A DNA stretch of 64,000 nt from Actinomadura sp. WMMA1423 (GTDB lineage Bacteria > Actinomycetota > Actinomycetes > Streptosporangiales > Streptosporangiaceae), in assembly GCF_006547145.1 (NCBI RefSeq), contig NZ_CP041244.1:6634001-6698000 (forward strand), written 5' to 3'. The notes beneath the pieces are model-generated. The model did no database searches and was not told the origin of the DNA. It saw only the letters and a list, made by a program, of their open reading frames with translations. This document shows positions 25,155 to 33,120 of this stretch, piece by piece. Each line of letters starts with the position of its first letter. Position 1 is the first letter of the stretch. The translations under genes were made by a program, and so were the position numbers.

Positions 25155-26714
25155 ATGGGGTCATTGGGCTTTTGGCGGCTGGCGCAGGCCGATCCCGAGT
25201 GGGTCGCCGCCGTCGATCCGGACGGGACGCCCCACACCGCGGGCGACCTGCTGGCCCGCGCGAACCGGCTCGTCCACGGTCTGCGCGCGCTGGGCCTGGA
25301 GAAGGGCGACGGCATCTGCGGCCTCGTCCCGAACGGCGCGGACGGGGTCGTCCTCTACCTGGCGGCGCTCCAGGCGGGCTGGTACTACACGCCGATCAAC
25401 TGGCATCTGACCGGCCCGGAGATCGGCTACATCGTCGCCGACAGCGAGGCCAAGGCGTTCTTCGTGCACGAGCGGTACGCCGCCGAGGGCGCGCGGGCGG
25501 GCGAGGAGATCGAGGCCCACCGGCGGTTCGCGTTCGGCGAGGTCGAGGGCTTCCGGCCGGTCGCGGAGCTGGTCGACGGGCAGCCCGACACGCTGCCGGA
25601 CGACCGCAGCAACGGCGCCACGATGCACTACACCTCCGGGACGACGGGCCGGCCGAAGGGCGTCAGGCGTGCGCTGGCCGGGATCGACCCCGACGACAGC
25701 GCCGAGCTGATGTCGTTCCTGCTCGGCATGTTCGGCATCCCGCCGGGCCGCCCCGCCGGGGGAGAGCACCAGGCGCACCTGATCACCTCGCCGAACTACC
25801 ACACGGCCGTCACCCAGTTCGGGGGCACCGCCCTCCAGATGGGCCACACGCTCGTCTACATGGACAAGTGGGACGCCGAGGAGACCCTGCGGCTGATCCA
25901 GGAGCACCGCGTCAGCAACACCCACATGGTGCCGACGCACTTCAAGCGGCTCCTGTCGCTGCCGGAGGACGTCCGGTCCCGGTACGACGTGTCGAGCATG
26001 AAGTGGGCGATCCACGCGGCGGCGCCGTGCCCGGTGCCCCTCAAGCAGCAGATGCTCGAATGGTGGGGCGACTGCATCTGGGAGTACTACGCGGCGACGG
26101 AGGGCGGCGGGACGATCGCCAGCCCGGCCGACTGGCGCGCCCACCCCGGCACGGTCGGCAACGCGTGGCCGATCAGCGAGCTGCTGATCGTCGACGACGA
26201 CGGCGAGCCCGTCCCGACCGGGACGCACGGCACGATCTACATGAAGATGGCCGGCGTCGAGTTCGAGTACAAGGGCGACAAGGAGAAGACGGAGAAGAAC
26301 CGTCTGAAGGACTACTTCACCGTCGGCGACATCGGGTACCTGACCGAGGACGGGTTCCTGTTCCTGTCCGACCGCAAGGCCGACATGATCATCTCGGGCG
26401 GCGCGAACATCTACCCCGCCGAGATCGAGAACGAGATCATCCTGCACCCCAAGGTCGGGGACGTGGCCGTGTTCGGCATCCCCGACGACGAGTGGGGCGA
26501 GCAGATCAAGGCCGTCGTGGAGCCCGCCGAGGGCGTCGAGCCCGGCCCGGAGCTCGCGCAGGAGATCCTCGCGTCGCTGGAGGGGCGGCTGGCCAAGATG
26601 AAGTGGCCGAGGTCCATCGACTTCACCGAGGCGATGCCGCGCGAACCCAACGGCAAGCTCCTCAAGCGCAAGCTCCGGGACCCGTACTGGAAGGACCGCG
26701 ACAGTGCCATCTGA
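25155..26714 (+). CDS. acyl-CoA ligase (FadD family)
   Basis: A 519-residue ANL-superfamily ligase. The AMP-binding P-loop is MHYTSGTTGRPKG; further motifs are EYYAATEGGG (A5), the hinge region TVGDIGYLTEDGFLFLSDRKADMIISGGANIYPAEIE (A7/A8), and the C-terminal catalytic Lys in PREPNGKLLKRKL. It activates a carboxylic acid to its CoA thioester through an acyl-adenylate. Context points to a sterol side-chain or other lipid acid, but it is less like FadD19 than the ligase at 29881. The start ATG at 25155 has AGGGAGATCCG upstream. It is the first gene of a tightly packed operon running to 31449, and its end overlaps the DUF35 gene by 11 bp. Confidence 0.9.
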   Translation: MGSLGFWRLAQADPEWVAAVDPDGTPHTAGDLLARANRLVHGLRALGLEKGDGICGLVPNGADGVVLYLAALQAGWYYTPINWHLTGPEIGYIVADSEAKAFFVHERYAAEGARAGEEIEAHRRFAFGEVEGFRPVAELVDGQPDTLPDDRSNGATMHYTSGTTGRPKGVRRALAGIDPDDSAELMSFLLGMFGIPPGRPAGGEHQAHLITSPNYHTAVTQFGGTALQMGHTLVYMDKWDAEETLRLIQEHRVSNTHMVPTHFKRLLSLPEDVRSRYDVSSMKWAIHAAAPCPVPLKQQMLEWWGDCIWEYYAATEGGGTIASPADWRAHPGTVGNAWPISELLIVDDDGEPVPTGTHGTIYMKMAGVEFEYKGDKEKTEKNRLKDYFTVGDIGYLTEDGFLFLSDRKADMIISGGANIYPAEIENEIILHPKVGDVAVFGIPDDEWGEQIKAVVEPAEGVEPGPELAQEILASLEGRLAKMKWPRSIDFTEAMPREPNGKLLKRKLRDPYWKDRDSAI

Positions 26715-27672
26715 CACCGCGCCGGCAGAGACCGCTGACGCAGGGCTGCCCGAGCCGAACCACGTCCTGGAGTTCCCGGGCGGCTACACCCGCTCGGTCG
26801 GCCCGGTGATCGGCCGGTTCTTCAGCGAGCTGCGCGACGGCCGGCTGGTCGGCGTGCGGACGGCGGCCGGCAAGGTCCTCGTCCCGCCGTCGGAGTACGA
26901 CCCCGAGACCGGTGAGGACGTGACCGAGGAGTTCGTCGAGGTCGGCCCGGTCGGGACGGTCACGACCTGGTCGTGGGTGGCGCACCCGGCGAAGGAGCAC
27001 CCGCTCGACCGCCCGTTCGCCTGGGTGCTGGTCCGGCCGGACGGCGCCGACACCGCGCTCCTGCACGCCCTCGACCTCGGCATCTTCGAGGAGGGGGCGA
27101 AGCCGCCGAAGTTCCTCAGGACGGGCATGCGGGTCCGTCCCCGATGGCGGGCCGAGCGCACGGGCGGCATCGGCGACATCGAGTGCTTCCAGCCCGAGGT
27201 CACGATGATCAACGCGCCGACCCGGCTGGAGTACCGCCTCAAGGGCGGGCAGGCCCTGCAGCGCTTCCTGGAGGGCGTCTCGGAGGGCCGGATCCTCGGC
27301 CACCGCTGCCCGGTGTGCGAGCAGGTCATCGTCCCGATGAAGGGGCTGTGCCCGCGCGACGGCGTCCCCACGACCGAGGAGGTGGAGCTGCCCGACACCG
27401 GCACCGTCACCACCTTCGCGGTCAACAACATCCCCGACCCGCGCGCGCCCGAGGTGCCGTTCGTGTCCGCCTACGTCCTGCTGGACGGCGCGGGCCTGAC
27501 GATGCTGACGCTCGTGGCGGGCATCCCCGCCGACCAGGTGCGGATGGGCATGCGGGTGAAGGCGGCGTGGCGGCCCCGCGAGGAGTGGGTGCGGTCGATG
27601 AGCAACATCAAGTGGTTCGAGCCCATCGACGAGCCCGACGTCCCCTTCGAAGAGATCAAGGACTTCATGTGA
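26704..27672 (+). CDS. tandem DUF35 (OB-fold/zinc-ribbon) protein, Rv3521-like
   Basis: The 322-residue protein carries two DUF35-type OB folds. The N-terminal one (about 20-165) lacks a zinc ribbon. The C-terminal one (about 185-310) has a ribbon HRCPVCEQ...GLCPRDG, with three Cys and an Asp in the fourth position, then GTVTTFAVNNIPDPRAPEVPFVSAYVLLDGAG. DUF35 proteins bind and activate thiolase-fold partners, as ChsH2-DUF35 does with Ltp2. Position and architecture match Rv3521, which precedes ltp4 and ltp3 in M. tuberculosis. The GTG at 26704 lies inside the end of the ligase gene. Its stop shares one base with the Ltp4-like start. Confidence 0.85.
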   Translation: MPSDTAPAETADAGLPEPNHVLEFPGGYTRSVGPVIGRFFSELRDGRLVGVRTAAGKVLVPPSEYDPETGEDVTEEFVEVGPVGTVTTWSWVAHPAKEHPLDRPFAWVLVRPDGADTALLHALDLGIFEEGAKPPKFLRTGMRVRPRWRAERTGGIGDIECFQPEVTMINAPTRLEYRLKGGQALQRFLEGVSEGRILGHRCPVCEQVIVPMKGLCPRDGVPTTEEVELPDTGTVTTFAVNNIPDPRAPEVPFVSAYVLLDGAGLTMLTLVAGIPADQVRMGMRVKAAWRPREEWVRSMSNIKWFEPIDEPDVPFEEIKDFM

Positions 27673-28712
27673 TGCCTCGTCCCGTAGCCGTGGTCGCGTT
27701 CGCGCAGACCGAGCACAGCGGTGAGGACCGGGGGATGGCCGAGATCGAGATCCTCGCCCCCGTCATCACCGAGATCAAGGAGCGGACGGGCCGCAAGCAG
27801 TTCGGCTTCACCTGCTCCGGGTCCTGCGACTACCTCGCGGGCGCCCCCTTCGCGTTCGTGTCGGCGCTGGACGCCCTGGGCGCGTGGCCGCCGATCTCCG
27901 AGAGCCACGTCGAGATGGACGCCGCCTGGGCCTTGTACGAGGCGTGGGTGAAGCTCCAGCACGGCGAGATCGACACCGCGCTCGTGTACGGGTTCGGGAA
28001 GTCGTCGCAGGGCAACCTGCGGGCCGTCCTCACCCAGCAGCTCGACCCGTACCACCTGGCGCCGCTCGGCATCGACGGGGTGTCCCTGGCCGCGCTCCAG
28101 GCCCGCGCCTACATGGAGCGGTCGGGCGCGAAGGAGGACGACCTGCGCGCCGTCGCCGCGCGGTCCCGCGAGGCCGGGCGCGGCAACCCGTTCGCGCTGC
28201 ACCTCCCCGAGCCGGAAGGCGATGACTATGACGTCGCCCCGCTGCACCCTTACGACGTCGCGCCCATCACCGACGGCGCCGCCGCGATCGTCCTCGCGGC
28301 GGGCGACCGGGCCCGCGAGCTGTGCGAGCGTCCCGCGTGGATCACCGGGATCGACCACCGCACCGAGCCGCACGCGCCGGGCGTCCGCGACCTGAGCCGC
28401 TCGGAGTCGGCGCGCCTGGCGGGCGAGAAGGCCGGCGCGACCGGCATCGAGGTCGCCGAGTTGCACGCGCAGTACACGCACGAGGAGCTGATGCTGCGGG
28501 AGGCGCTCGGCCTGGGCGAGGACGTGGCGGTCAACCCGTCCGGCGGGCCGCTGTCGGCGAACCCGATGATGGCCGCCGGCCTCATCCGGATCGGCGAGGC
28601 CGCGGCCCGCATCCACGACGGGTCGGCGTCCCGCGTGCTGGGGCACGCCTCGTCCGGTCCCTGCCTCCAGCAGAACCTCGTCTGCGTCCTGTCGGGAGAG
28701 AACCATGGCTAA
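27672..28712 (+). CDS. ltp4: Ltp4-like SCP2-thiolase-fold aldolase
   Basis: A 346-residue member of the non-decarboxylating thiolase / SCP2-thiolase group. It shows FGFTCSGSCDYLAGAPFAFVSALDALGAWPP, GFGKSSQGNLRAVLTQQLDPYHLAPLG, the terminal-type motif VAVNPSGGPLSANPMMAAGLIRIGEAA, and GHASSGPCLQQNLVCVL. The Cys of typical thiolases is not in its usual context, as in the Ltp aldolases. Order, size and close coupling with the DUF35 gene and the next thiolase-fold gene match Rv3522 (ltp4). Ltp3 and Ltp4 were shown in Rhodococcus to be needed for C24-branched sterol side-chain cleavage. The assignment here is by gene order and motifs. Confidence 0.82.
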   Translation: MPRPVAVVAFAQTEHSGEDRGMAEIEILAPVITEIKERTGRKQFGFTCSGSCDYLAGAPFAFVSALDALGAWPPISESHVEMDAAWALYEAWVKLQHGEIDTALVYGFGKSSQGNLRAVLTQQLDPYHLAPLGIDGVSLAALQARAYMERSGAKEDDLRAVAARSREAGRGNPFALHLPEPEGDDYDVAPLHPYDVAPITDGAAAIVLAAGDRARELCERPAWITGIDHRTEPHAPGVRDLSRSESARLAGEKAGATGIEVAELHAQYTHEELMLREALGLGEDVAVNPSGGPLSANPMMAAGLIRIGEAAARIHDGSASRVLGHASSGPCLQQNLVCVLSGENHG

Positions 28713-29862
28713 CCGTTGCGCGATCATCGGCGTCGGGCAGACGGCGTACAAGACCAAGCGGCTCGACGTGTCGATGGCCGGGCTGCTGCGGGAGGCGGCC
28801 AGGCGGGCGCTGGACGACGCGCAGCTCACCTGGAAGGACATCGACGCGGTCGTCGTCGGCAAGGCCCCCGACCTGTTCGAGGGCGTGATGATGCCGGAGA
28901 CGTTCCTCGCCGAGGCGCTCGGCGCCGCCGGCAAGCCGATCATGCGGGTGCACACCGCGGGGTCGGTCGGCGGCTCCACGGCCATCGTCGCTTCGAGCCT
29001 GATCCAGGGCGGCGTCCACGACCGCGTCCTCACGATCGCGTGGGAGAAGCAGTCGGAGTCGAACGCGACGTGGGCGCTGACGGTGAACTCGCCGTTCACG
29101 ACGTCCCTGGTCGTGGGCGCGGGCGGCTACTTCGCGCCGCACATCCGCGCGTACATGCGCCGGTCGGGCGCCCCCGACCACATCGGGACGCTCGTCGCGG
29201 TCAAGGACCGGGAGAACGCCCTGAAGAACCCGTGGGCGCACCTGAAGATCCCCGGGATCTCCCGCGAGATGGTCGAGTCGACGCCCATGCTCTGGGAGCC
29301 GATCCGCTACCTGGAGACGTGCCCGTCGTCGGACGGCGCGTGCGCCATGGTCCTGGCCTCGGAGGACGCGGCGAAGAAGGCCCCCGCCCCGCCCGCGTGG
29401 GTGCACGGCACGTCGATGCGCTCGGAGCCGATGCAGTTCGCGGGGCGCGACACCGTGAGCCCGCAGGGCGGCAAGGACGCGGCGGCCGACGTGTACCGGC
29501 AGGCCGGGATCTCCGACCCGCGCCGCGAACTCGACTGCGCCGAGGTGTACGTCCCGTTCTCCTGGTACGAGCCGATGTGGCTGGAGAACCTCGGATTCTG
29601 CGGCGAGAGCGAGGGCTGGAAGCTCACCGAGGCGGGCGCGACGGCGCTGGACGGCGACATCCCGTGGAACCCGTCCGGCGGCGTGCTGTCGTCCAACCCG
29701 ATCGGGGCGTCCGGGATGATCCGGTTCGCCGAGGCGGCGCTCCAGGTGCGCGGCCAGGCGGGGGAGCACCAGGTGGACGGCGCGCGCCGCGCGCTCGGCC
29801 ACGCCTACGGCGGCGGAGCCCAGTTCTTCGCCATGTGGATCGTCGGCAGCGACAAACCCTGA
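28705..29862 (+). CDS. ltp3: Ltp3-like SCP2-thiolase-fold aldolase
   Basis: A 385-residue thiolase-superfamily protein beginning NRCAIIGVGQTAYKTKRLDVSMAGLLREAARRALDDA. It continues with MRVHTAGSVGGSTAIVASSLIQGGVHDRVL, then SYEPMWLENL-type text (YVPFSWYEPMWLENLGFCGESEGW) and the C-terminal WNPSGGVLSSNPIGASGMIRFAEAALQVRGQAGEHQVDGARRALGHAYGGG. It matches the SCP2-thiolase Ltp3 type by length and order (compare Rv3523). It overlaps the Ltp4-like gene by 8 bp, so the two are probably made in step and may form a heteromeric complex with the DUF35 protein. The reaction is inferred to be a retro-aldol cleavage. Confidence 0.82.
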   Translation: MANRCAIIGVGQTAYKTKRLDVSMAGLLREAARRALDDAQLTWKDIDAVVVGKAPDLFEGVMMPETFLAEALGAAGKPIMRVHTAGSVGGSTAIVASSLIQGGVHDRVLTIAWEKQSESNATWALTVNSPFTTSLVVGAGGYFAPHIRAYMRRSGAPDHIGTLVAVKDRENALKNPWAHLKIPGISREMVESTPMLWEPIRYLETCPSSDGACAMVLASEDAAKKAPAPPAWVHGTSMRSEPMQFAGRDTVSPQGGKDAAADVYRQAGISDPRRELDCAEVYVPFSWYEPMWLENLGFCGESEGWKLTEAGATALDGDIPWNPSGGVLSSNPIGASGMIRFAEAALQVRGQAGEHQVDGARRALGHAYGGGAQFFAMWIVGSDKP

Positions 29863-29880
29863 TTCCCGGAGGCCCGTCCG

Positions 29881-31449
29881 ATGGAGTTCAACCACGCTGA
29901 CCTGTTCGAGGGTGTCGCGGACGCGATCGGGGACCGGCTCGCCCTGGTGTGCGGCGACCGGAGGCTCACCTACGCCGAGCTGGACGAGCACGCGAACCGC
30001 CTCGCGCACCATCTGGCGGACGCGGGGGTGCGCCCCGGCCAGCACGTCGCCGTCCAGCTCTACAACGGCGTCGAGTACGCCGCCGCGCTGCTGGCCGCGC
30101 TGAAGATCCGGGCCGTGCCCATCAACGTCAACTACCGGTACGTGGAGAGCGAGCTGCTCTACGTGTACCGGGACTCCGACAGCGTCGCGCTGCTGTACGA
30201 CGTGGAGTTCGAGGACCGCGTCGCGGCGACCGTCCCGGAGGCGCCCGAGCTGCGGCACCTCGTCGCGGTGGGGGGCACGCCGTCCATCCCGGGCGCGGTC
30301 GCCTACGACGAGGCGCTGAAGGACGCCCCCGGAACGCGCGGCTTCCCGGCGCGCTCCAAGGACGACATCTACATCATCTACACCGGCGGCACGACCGGGA
30401 TGCCGAAGGGCGTCATGTGGACGACCGAGCAGATGCTGCTCGCGTTCTGGAACCCGACGTACCCGCGCCCGACCAGGCCGGAGGACGTGGTCGGCAACGC
30501 CAGGGGCGGCGGTCCGATGACCATGATGCCGATCGCGCCCCTCATGCACGGCGCCGCCCAGATGGCCACCTGGATCGCCTGGTTCATGGGCGCGACGCTC
30601 GTCTACACGCGCAAGTTCGACGCCGCCGACGTGTGGCGGACGATCGAGCGCGAGAAGGTCAACTCGGTGACCATCACCGGGGACGCGATGGCGATCCCGA
30701 TGGCCGAGGAGCTGGCGCGCGGGGACTACGACACCTCGTCCCTGCTGGCCTACGTCTCGACCGGTGCGATCTTCACCGGGACGGTCCGCGACCGTATCCA
30801 GAAGCTGCTGCCGAACACGATGATCCTGGACCGCTTCGGCTCGACCGAGTCGGGCTCGACGGCCGAGGCGGTCGCCGGGTCCACCCCGGAGAAGGGCCTG
30901 CGGTTCGCGCCCGACGTGGAGAACGTCACCGTCCTGGACGACGCGTTCCAGCCCGTCAAGCCGGGCTCCGGCGTGATCGGCCAGGTCGCCCGCACCGGTT
31001 ACATCGCGCAGGGCTACTACAACGACCCGGAGAAGACCGCCAGGACGTTCCCCGTGGTGGACGGCAAGCGCTGGCTGCTCACCGGCGACATCGCGACCGT
31101 GGAGGAGGACGGCTCGATCGCCGTCTACGGCCGCGGCTCGCAGGCCATCAACACCGGCGGCGAGAAGGTGTTCCCGGAGGAGGTCGAGGCCGTCCTGAAG
31201 GGTCACCCCGGCGTCTACGACGCGGTCGTGACGGGCATTCCGGACGAGCGCTGGGGGAACCGCGTCGCGGCGGTGATCCAGCCCGCCGGTGACCGTCCGT
31301 CCGACGCGGAGCTGGACGAGCACTGCCGCCGCGAGCTGTCGGGCTACAAGGTGCCGCGCGTCTACGCGTTCGTCGCGGAGATGAAGCGCTCCCCGGCCGG
31401 CAAGGCGGACTACCGCTGGGCGAAGCAGGTGGCGGAGGAGGCCAGGTAG
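29881..31449 (+). CDS. fadD19: FadD19-like sterol-acid CoA ligase
   Basis: A 522-residue ANL ligase. Motifs include IIYTGGTTGMPKGVMWTT, RFGSTESG, LLTGDIATVEEDGSIAVYGRGSQAINTGGEKVFPEEVEAVLKGHPGVYDAVVTGIPDERWG and the C-terminal KRSPAGKADYRWAK with the catalytic Lys. The run GRGSQAINTGGEKVFPEEVE is very close to FadD19, the ligase that activates C24-branched sterol side chains. The ATG at 29881 has CGGAGG 9 bp upstream. It closes the operon that starts at 25155, with an 18-bp gap to the preceding gene. Substrate assignment is inferred from similarity and context. Confidence 0.88.
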   Translation: MEFNHADLFEGVADAIGDRLALVCGDRRLTYAELDEHANRLAHHLADAGVRPGQHVAVQLYNGVEYAAALLAALKIRAVPINVNYRYVESELLYVYRDSDSVALLYDVEFEDRVAATVPEAPELRHLVAVGGTPSIPGAVAYDEALKDAPGTRGFPARSKDDIYIIYTGGTTGMPKGVMWTTEQMLLAFWNPTYPRPTRPEDVVGNARGGGPMTMMPIAPLMHGAAQMATWIAWFMGATLVYTRKFDAADVWRTIEREKVNSVTITGDAMAIPMAEELARGDYDTSSLLAYVSTGAIFTGTVRDRIQKLLPNTMILDRFGSTESGSTAEAVAGSTPEKGLRFAPDVENVTVLDDAFQPVKPGSGVIGQVARTGYIAQGYYNDPEKTARTFPVVDGKRWLLTGDIATVEEDGSIAVYGRGSQAINTGGEKVFPEEVEAVLKGHPGVYDAVVTGIPDERWGNRVAAVIQPAGDRPSDAELDEHCRRELSGYKVPRVYAFVAEMKRSPAGKADYRWAKQVAEEAR

Positions 31450-31454
31450 AGGTC

Positions 31455-31483
31455 GGCCCCGAACCTTCGTGGGATCCGGGGCC
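31455..31483 (+). terminator. possible terminator of the ligase/aldolase operon
   Basis: GGCCCCG at 31455-31461 pairs with CGGGGCC at 31477-31483 across a 15-nt loop, 6 bp after the stop codon. The stem is short, so this is a weak call. Confidence 0.4.
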
Positions 31484-31496
31484 AGGAGCGGACCCC

Positions 31497-31513
31497 TGTT
31501 AGTGGTCCTAACA
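31497..31513. promoter_or_regulatory. MarR-type inverted repeat
   Basis: TGTTAG-tggtc-CTAACA is a perfect 6-bp inverted repeat with a 5-bp spacer, 183 bp upstream of the MarR start and just downstream of the FadD19-like gene. The size fits a MarR-dimer operator and suggests autoregulation. Confidence 0.5.
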
Positions 31514-31695
31514 AAACCCATGGTAGGGGCCGCTCGGAAGTGGTGGGATCATTGACGGGTGTCGGCTGCGCCACACGCCGACGCCCGTCCGACCCCGTGT
31601 GTCCTGGCTCGACCTGGCCCCGCCCGGGCCGGGGTCGGTAGAATCTCCCCCAGAGAGTCGCTCTATTAGAGAGAAAAAGAGGGAGAGGTCACGGC

Positions 31696-32166
31696 GTGTC
31701 GACCCCGGAACGCGACCGGATGGCGGGCGAGCTGCAGATGGCGATGCAGCGCAGCACGATGTTCACGGTGCTGCTCCACCACGCCACCGCGAGCAAGGCG
31801 GGCATGAACGTCACCGACGCGCAGTGCGTCAACGCGCTGACGCTGGACGGCCCCCAGACCCCCGGCCAGCTCGCGCACCTCATGGGCATCACCACCGGCG
31901 GCGCCATCACCGCCGTGATCGACCGCCTGGAGCGCGCCGGCTACGTCCGCCGCACCCGCGACCCCGACGACCGCCGCCGCGTGATCGTCGAACTCGTCGA
32001 GGAGAACGTCGCCCAGTTCGCCCGCTACTTCGAACCGATAGGCCGCGCCTTCCGCGACCGCCTCGGCACCTACACCGACGACCAGATCGCCCTCCTCCTC
32101 GACTGGATCCGCCACAACAACGAGACGATGCCGGCGGTGATAGAAGAAATCCGCAAACTCCCCTGA
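31696..32166 (+). CDS. MarR-family regulator
   Basis: A 156-residue winged-helix protein. It has an N-terminal dimerisation helix (MAGELQMAMQRSTMFTVLLHHATASKAG) and a helix-turn-helix with LDGPQTPGQLAHLMGITTGGAITAVIDRLERAGYV, followed by the wing RRTRDPDDRRRVIVELVEE. The Arg-rich wing is typical of the family. The start is GTG at 31696 with GGGAGAGG 7 bp upstream. A TAGAAT hexamer at 31639 may be its -10. Its place after the sterol-type operon suggests it senses an acyl-CoA or steroid intermediate, but the ligand is unknown. Confidence 0.88.
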   Translation: MSTPERDRMAGELQMAMQRSTMFTVLLHHATASKAGMNVTDAQCVNALTLDGPQTPGQLAHLMGITTGGAITAVIDRLERAGYVRRTRDPDDRRRVIVELVEENVAQFARYFEPIGRAFRDRLGTYTDDQIALLLDWIRHNNETMPAVIEEIRKLP

Positions 32167-32326
32167 CGCCCCTCGGGTTCCGTCACCGGGAACCTCACGC
32201 CCAAGCGCCGACATCGCTGAGCGGCCGTCCCCGGACGTGGACGATCCGAAAATGTCCGGCCAGGGTAACCACGGGAAAGCAGAGCCTGCCCGTGTGATGG
32301 CGGGGCCGAAGTGGTAAAGACCGCTC

Positions 32327-33049
32327 ATGGGCGTTTCCTCCGATGCGAATCCGCCGAATGAAGATCAGTCGGACGGCGCCGGCGAGTCGCGCGGTCAAGG
32401 GCCGCGGCGCGGGCTCAGCGAGGCCATGGTCATAGCGATCATGTCCGCCGTGGTCTCGGTCGGGTCGCTCGCCGTCACCACCTATGTCACGCTCGCCCAG
32501 AGCGACCGGCAGAATCGCAGTCAGCTCTCCAGCGAGGAGAGGAAGCGGATCGACGAGACGTCTCGGGAGTTCTCGGGTGCGGCCATCAAATACCATGCCA
32601 AGGTCGTGGGCCTGATCCAGAAGAAAAGGGTGAAGACTGTCATCCCTCACAGGGGTCGCGACTACGGTGATCCGCGCGAGAGACCGGGTTTTCCGGATGA
32701 AACCACAAGGATATACGAGGACCTTCTAAGAGCCCTCAAGGAAGCGTCCCGTCAGCGGCCTGGCAGGTCAGCGCTCGTTTATGGAGATCTTCCAGAGTAC
32801 GCCGCATTCTACGCCGCGGCGGCGAAGGTCAGGACGCTCAACGCCGCTCCCCTGCAGATAGTGGCGAACGAGGTGGTCAAATCCGTGGAGCCGCTGGAGG
32901 TGTGGACGCCCACGAAAGTGCACCGTAAGGATGCCCAGTGGGATTATGCCACTCTTACCTTTGCTCCGGACGACCAGAGCATGCGGGAGTTCGAAGTCGC
33001 GATGAACGCCTTCTCCATCGTGACCCGCAACGCGACGTCCGTGGAGTAG
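32327..33049 (+). CDS. unknown single-pass membrane protein
   Basis: A 240-residue protein with a hydrophilic N-terminus, one transmembrane helix (AMVIAIMSAVVSVGSLAVTTYVTLA, about 33-57) and a soluble domain that starts as a charged helix (QSDRQNRSQLSSEERKRIDETSREFSGAAIKY). I recognise no family. Base use is visibly poorer in G+C than the neighbours in its second half, with codons such as ATA and AAA, which hints at recent acquisition. The ATG at 32327 is the only reasonable start, although the upstream Shine-Dalgarno sequence is weak. It is convergent with the secreted esterase gene. Confidence 0.65.
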   Translation: MGVSSDANPPNEDQSDGAGESRGQGPRRGLSEAMVIAIMSAVVSVGSLAVTTYVTLAQSDRQNRSQLSSEERKRIDETSREFSGAAIKYHAKVVGLIQKKRVKTVIPHRGRDYGDPRERPGFPDETTRIYEDLLRALKEASRQRPGRSALVYGDLPEYAAFYAAAAKVRTLNAAPLQIVANEVVKSVEPLEVWTPTKVHRKDAQWDYATLTFAPDDQSMREFEVAMNAFSIVTRNATSVE

Positions 33050-33071
33050 ACGCGGCGGCCGAGACCGTCGT

Positions 33072-33105
33072 GGACGGGTCCGGGCCACCGGGCTCGGACC
33101 CGTCC
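33072..33105. terminator. bidirectional hairpin terminator
   Basis: GGACGGGTCCG at 33072-33082 pairs with CGGACCCGTCC at 33095-33105, an 11-bp stem with a 12-nt loop, between two convergent genes. Confidence 0.75.
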
Positions 33106-33120
33106 GGTGAGGGCGGTCGG

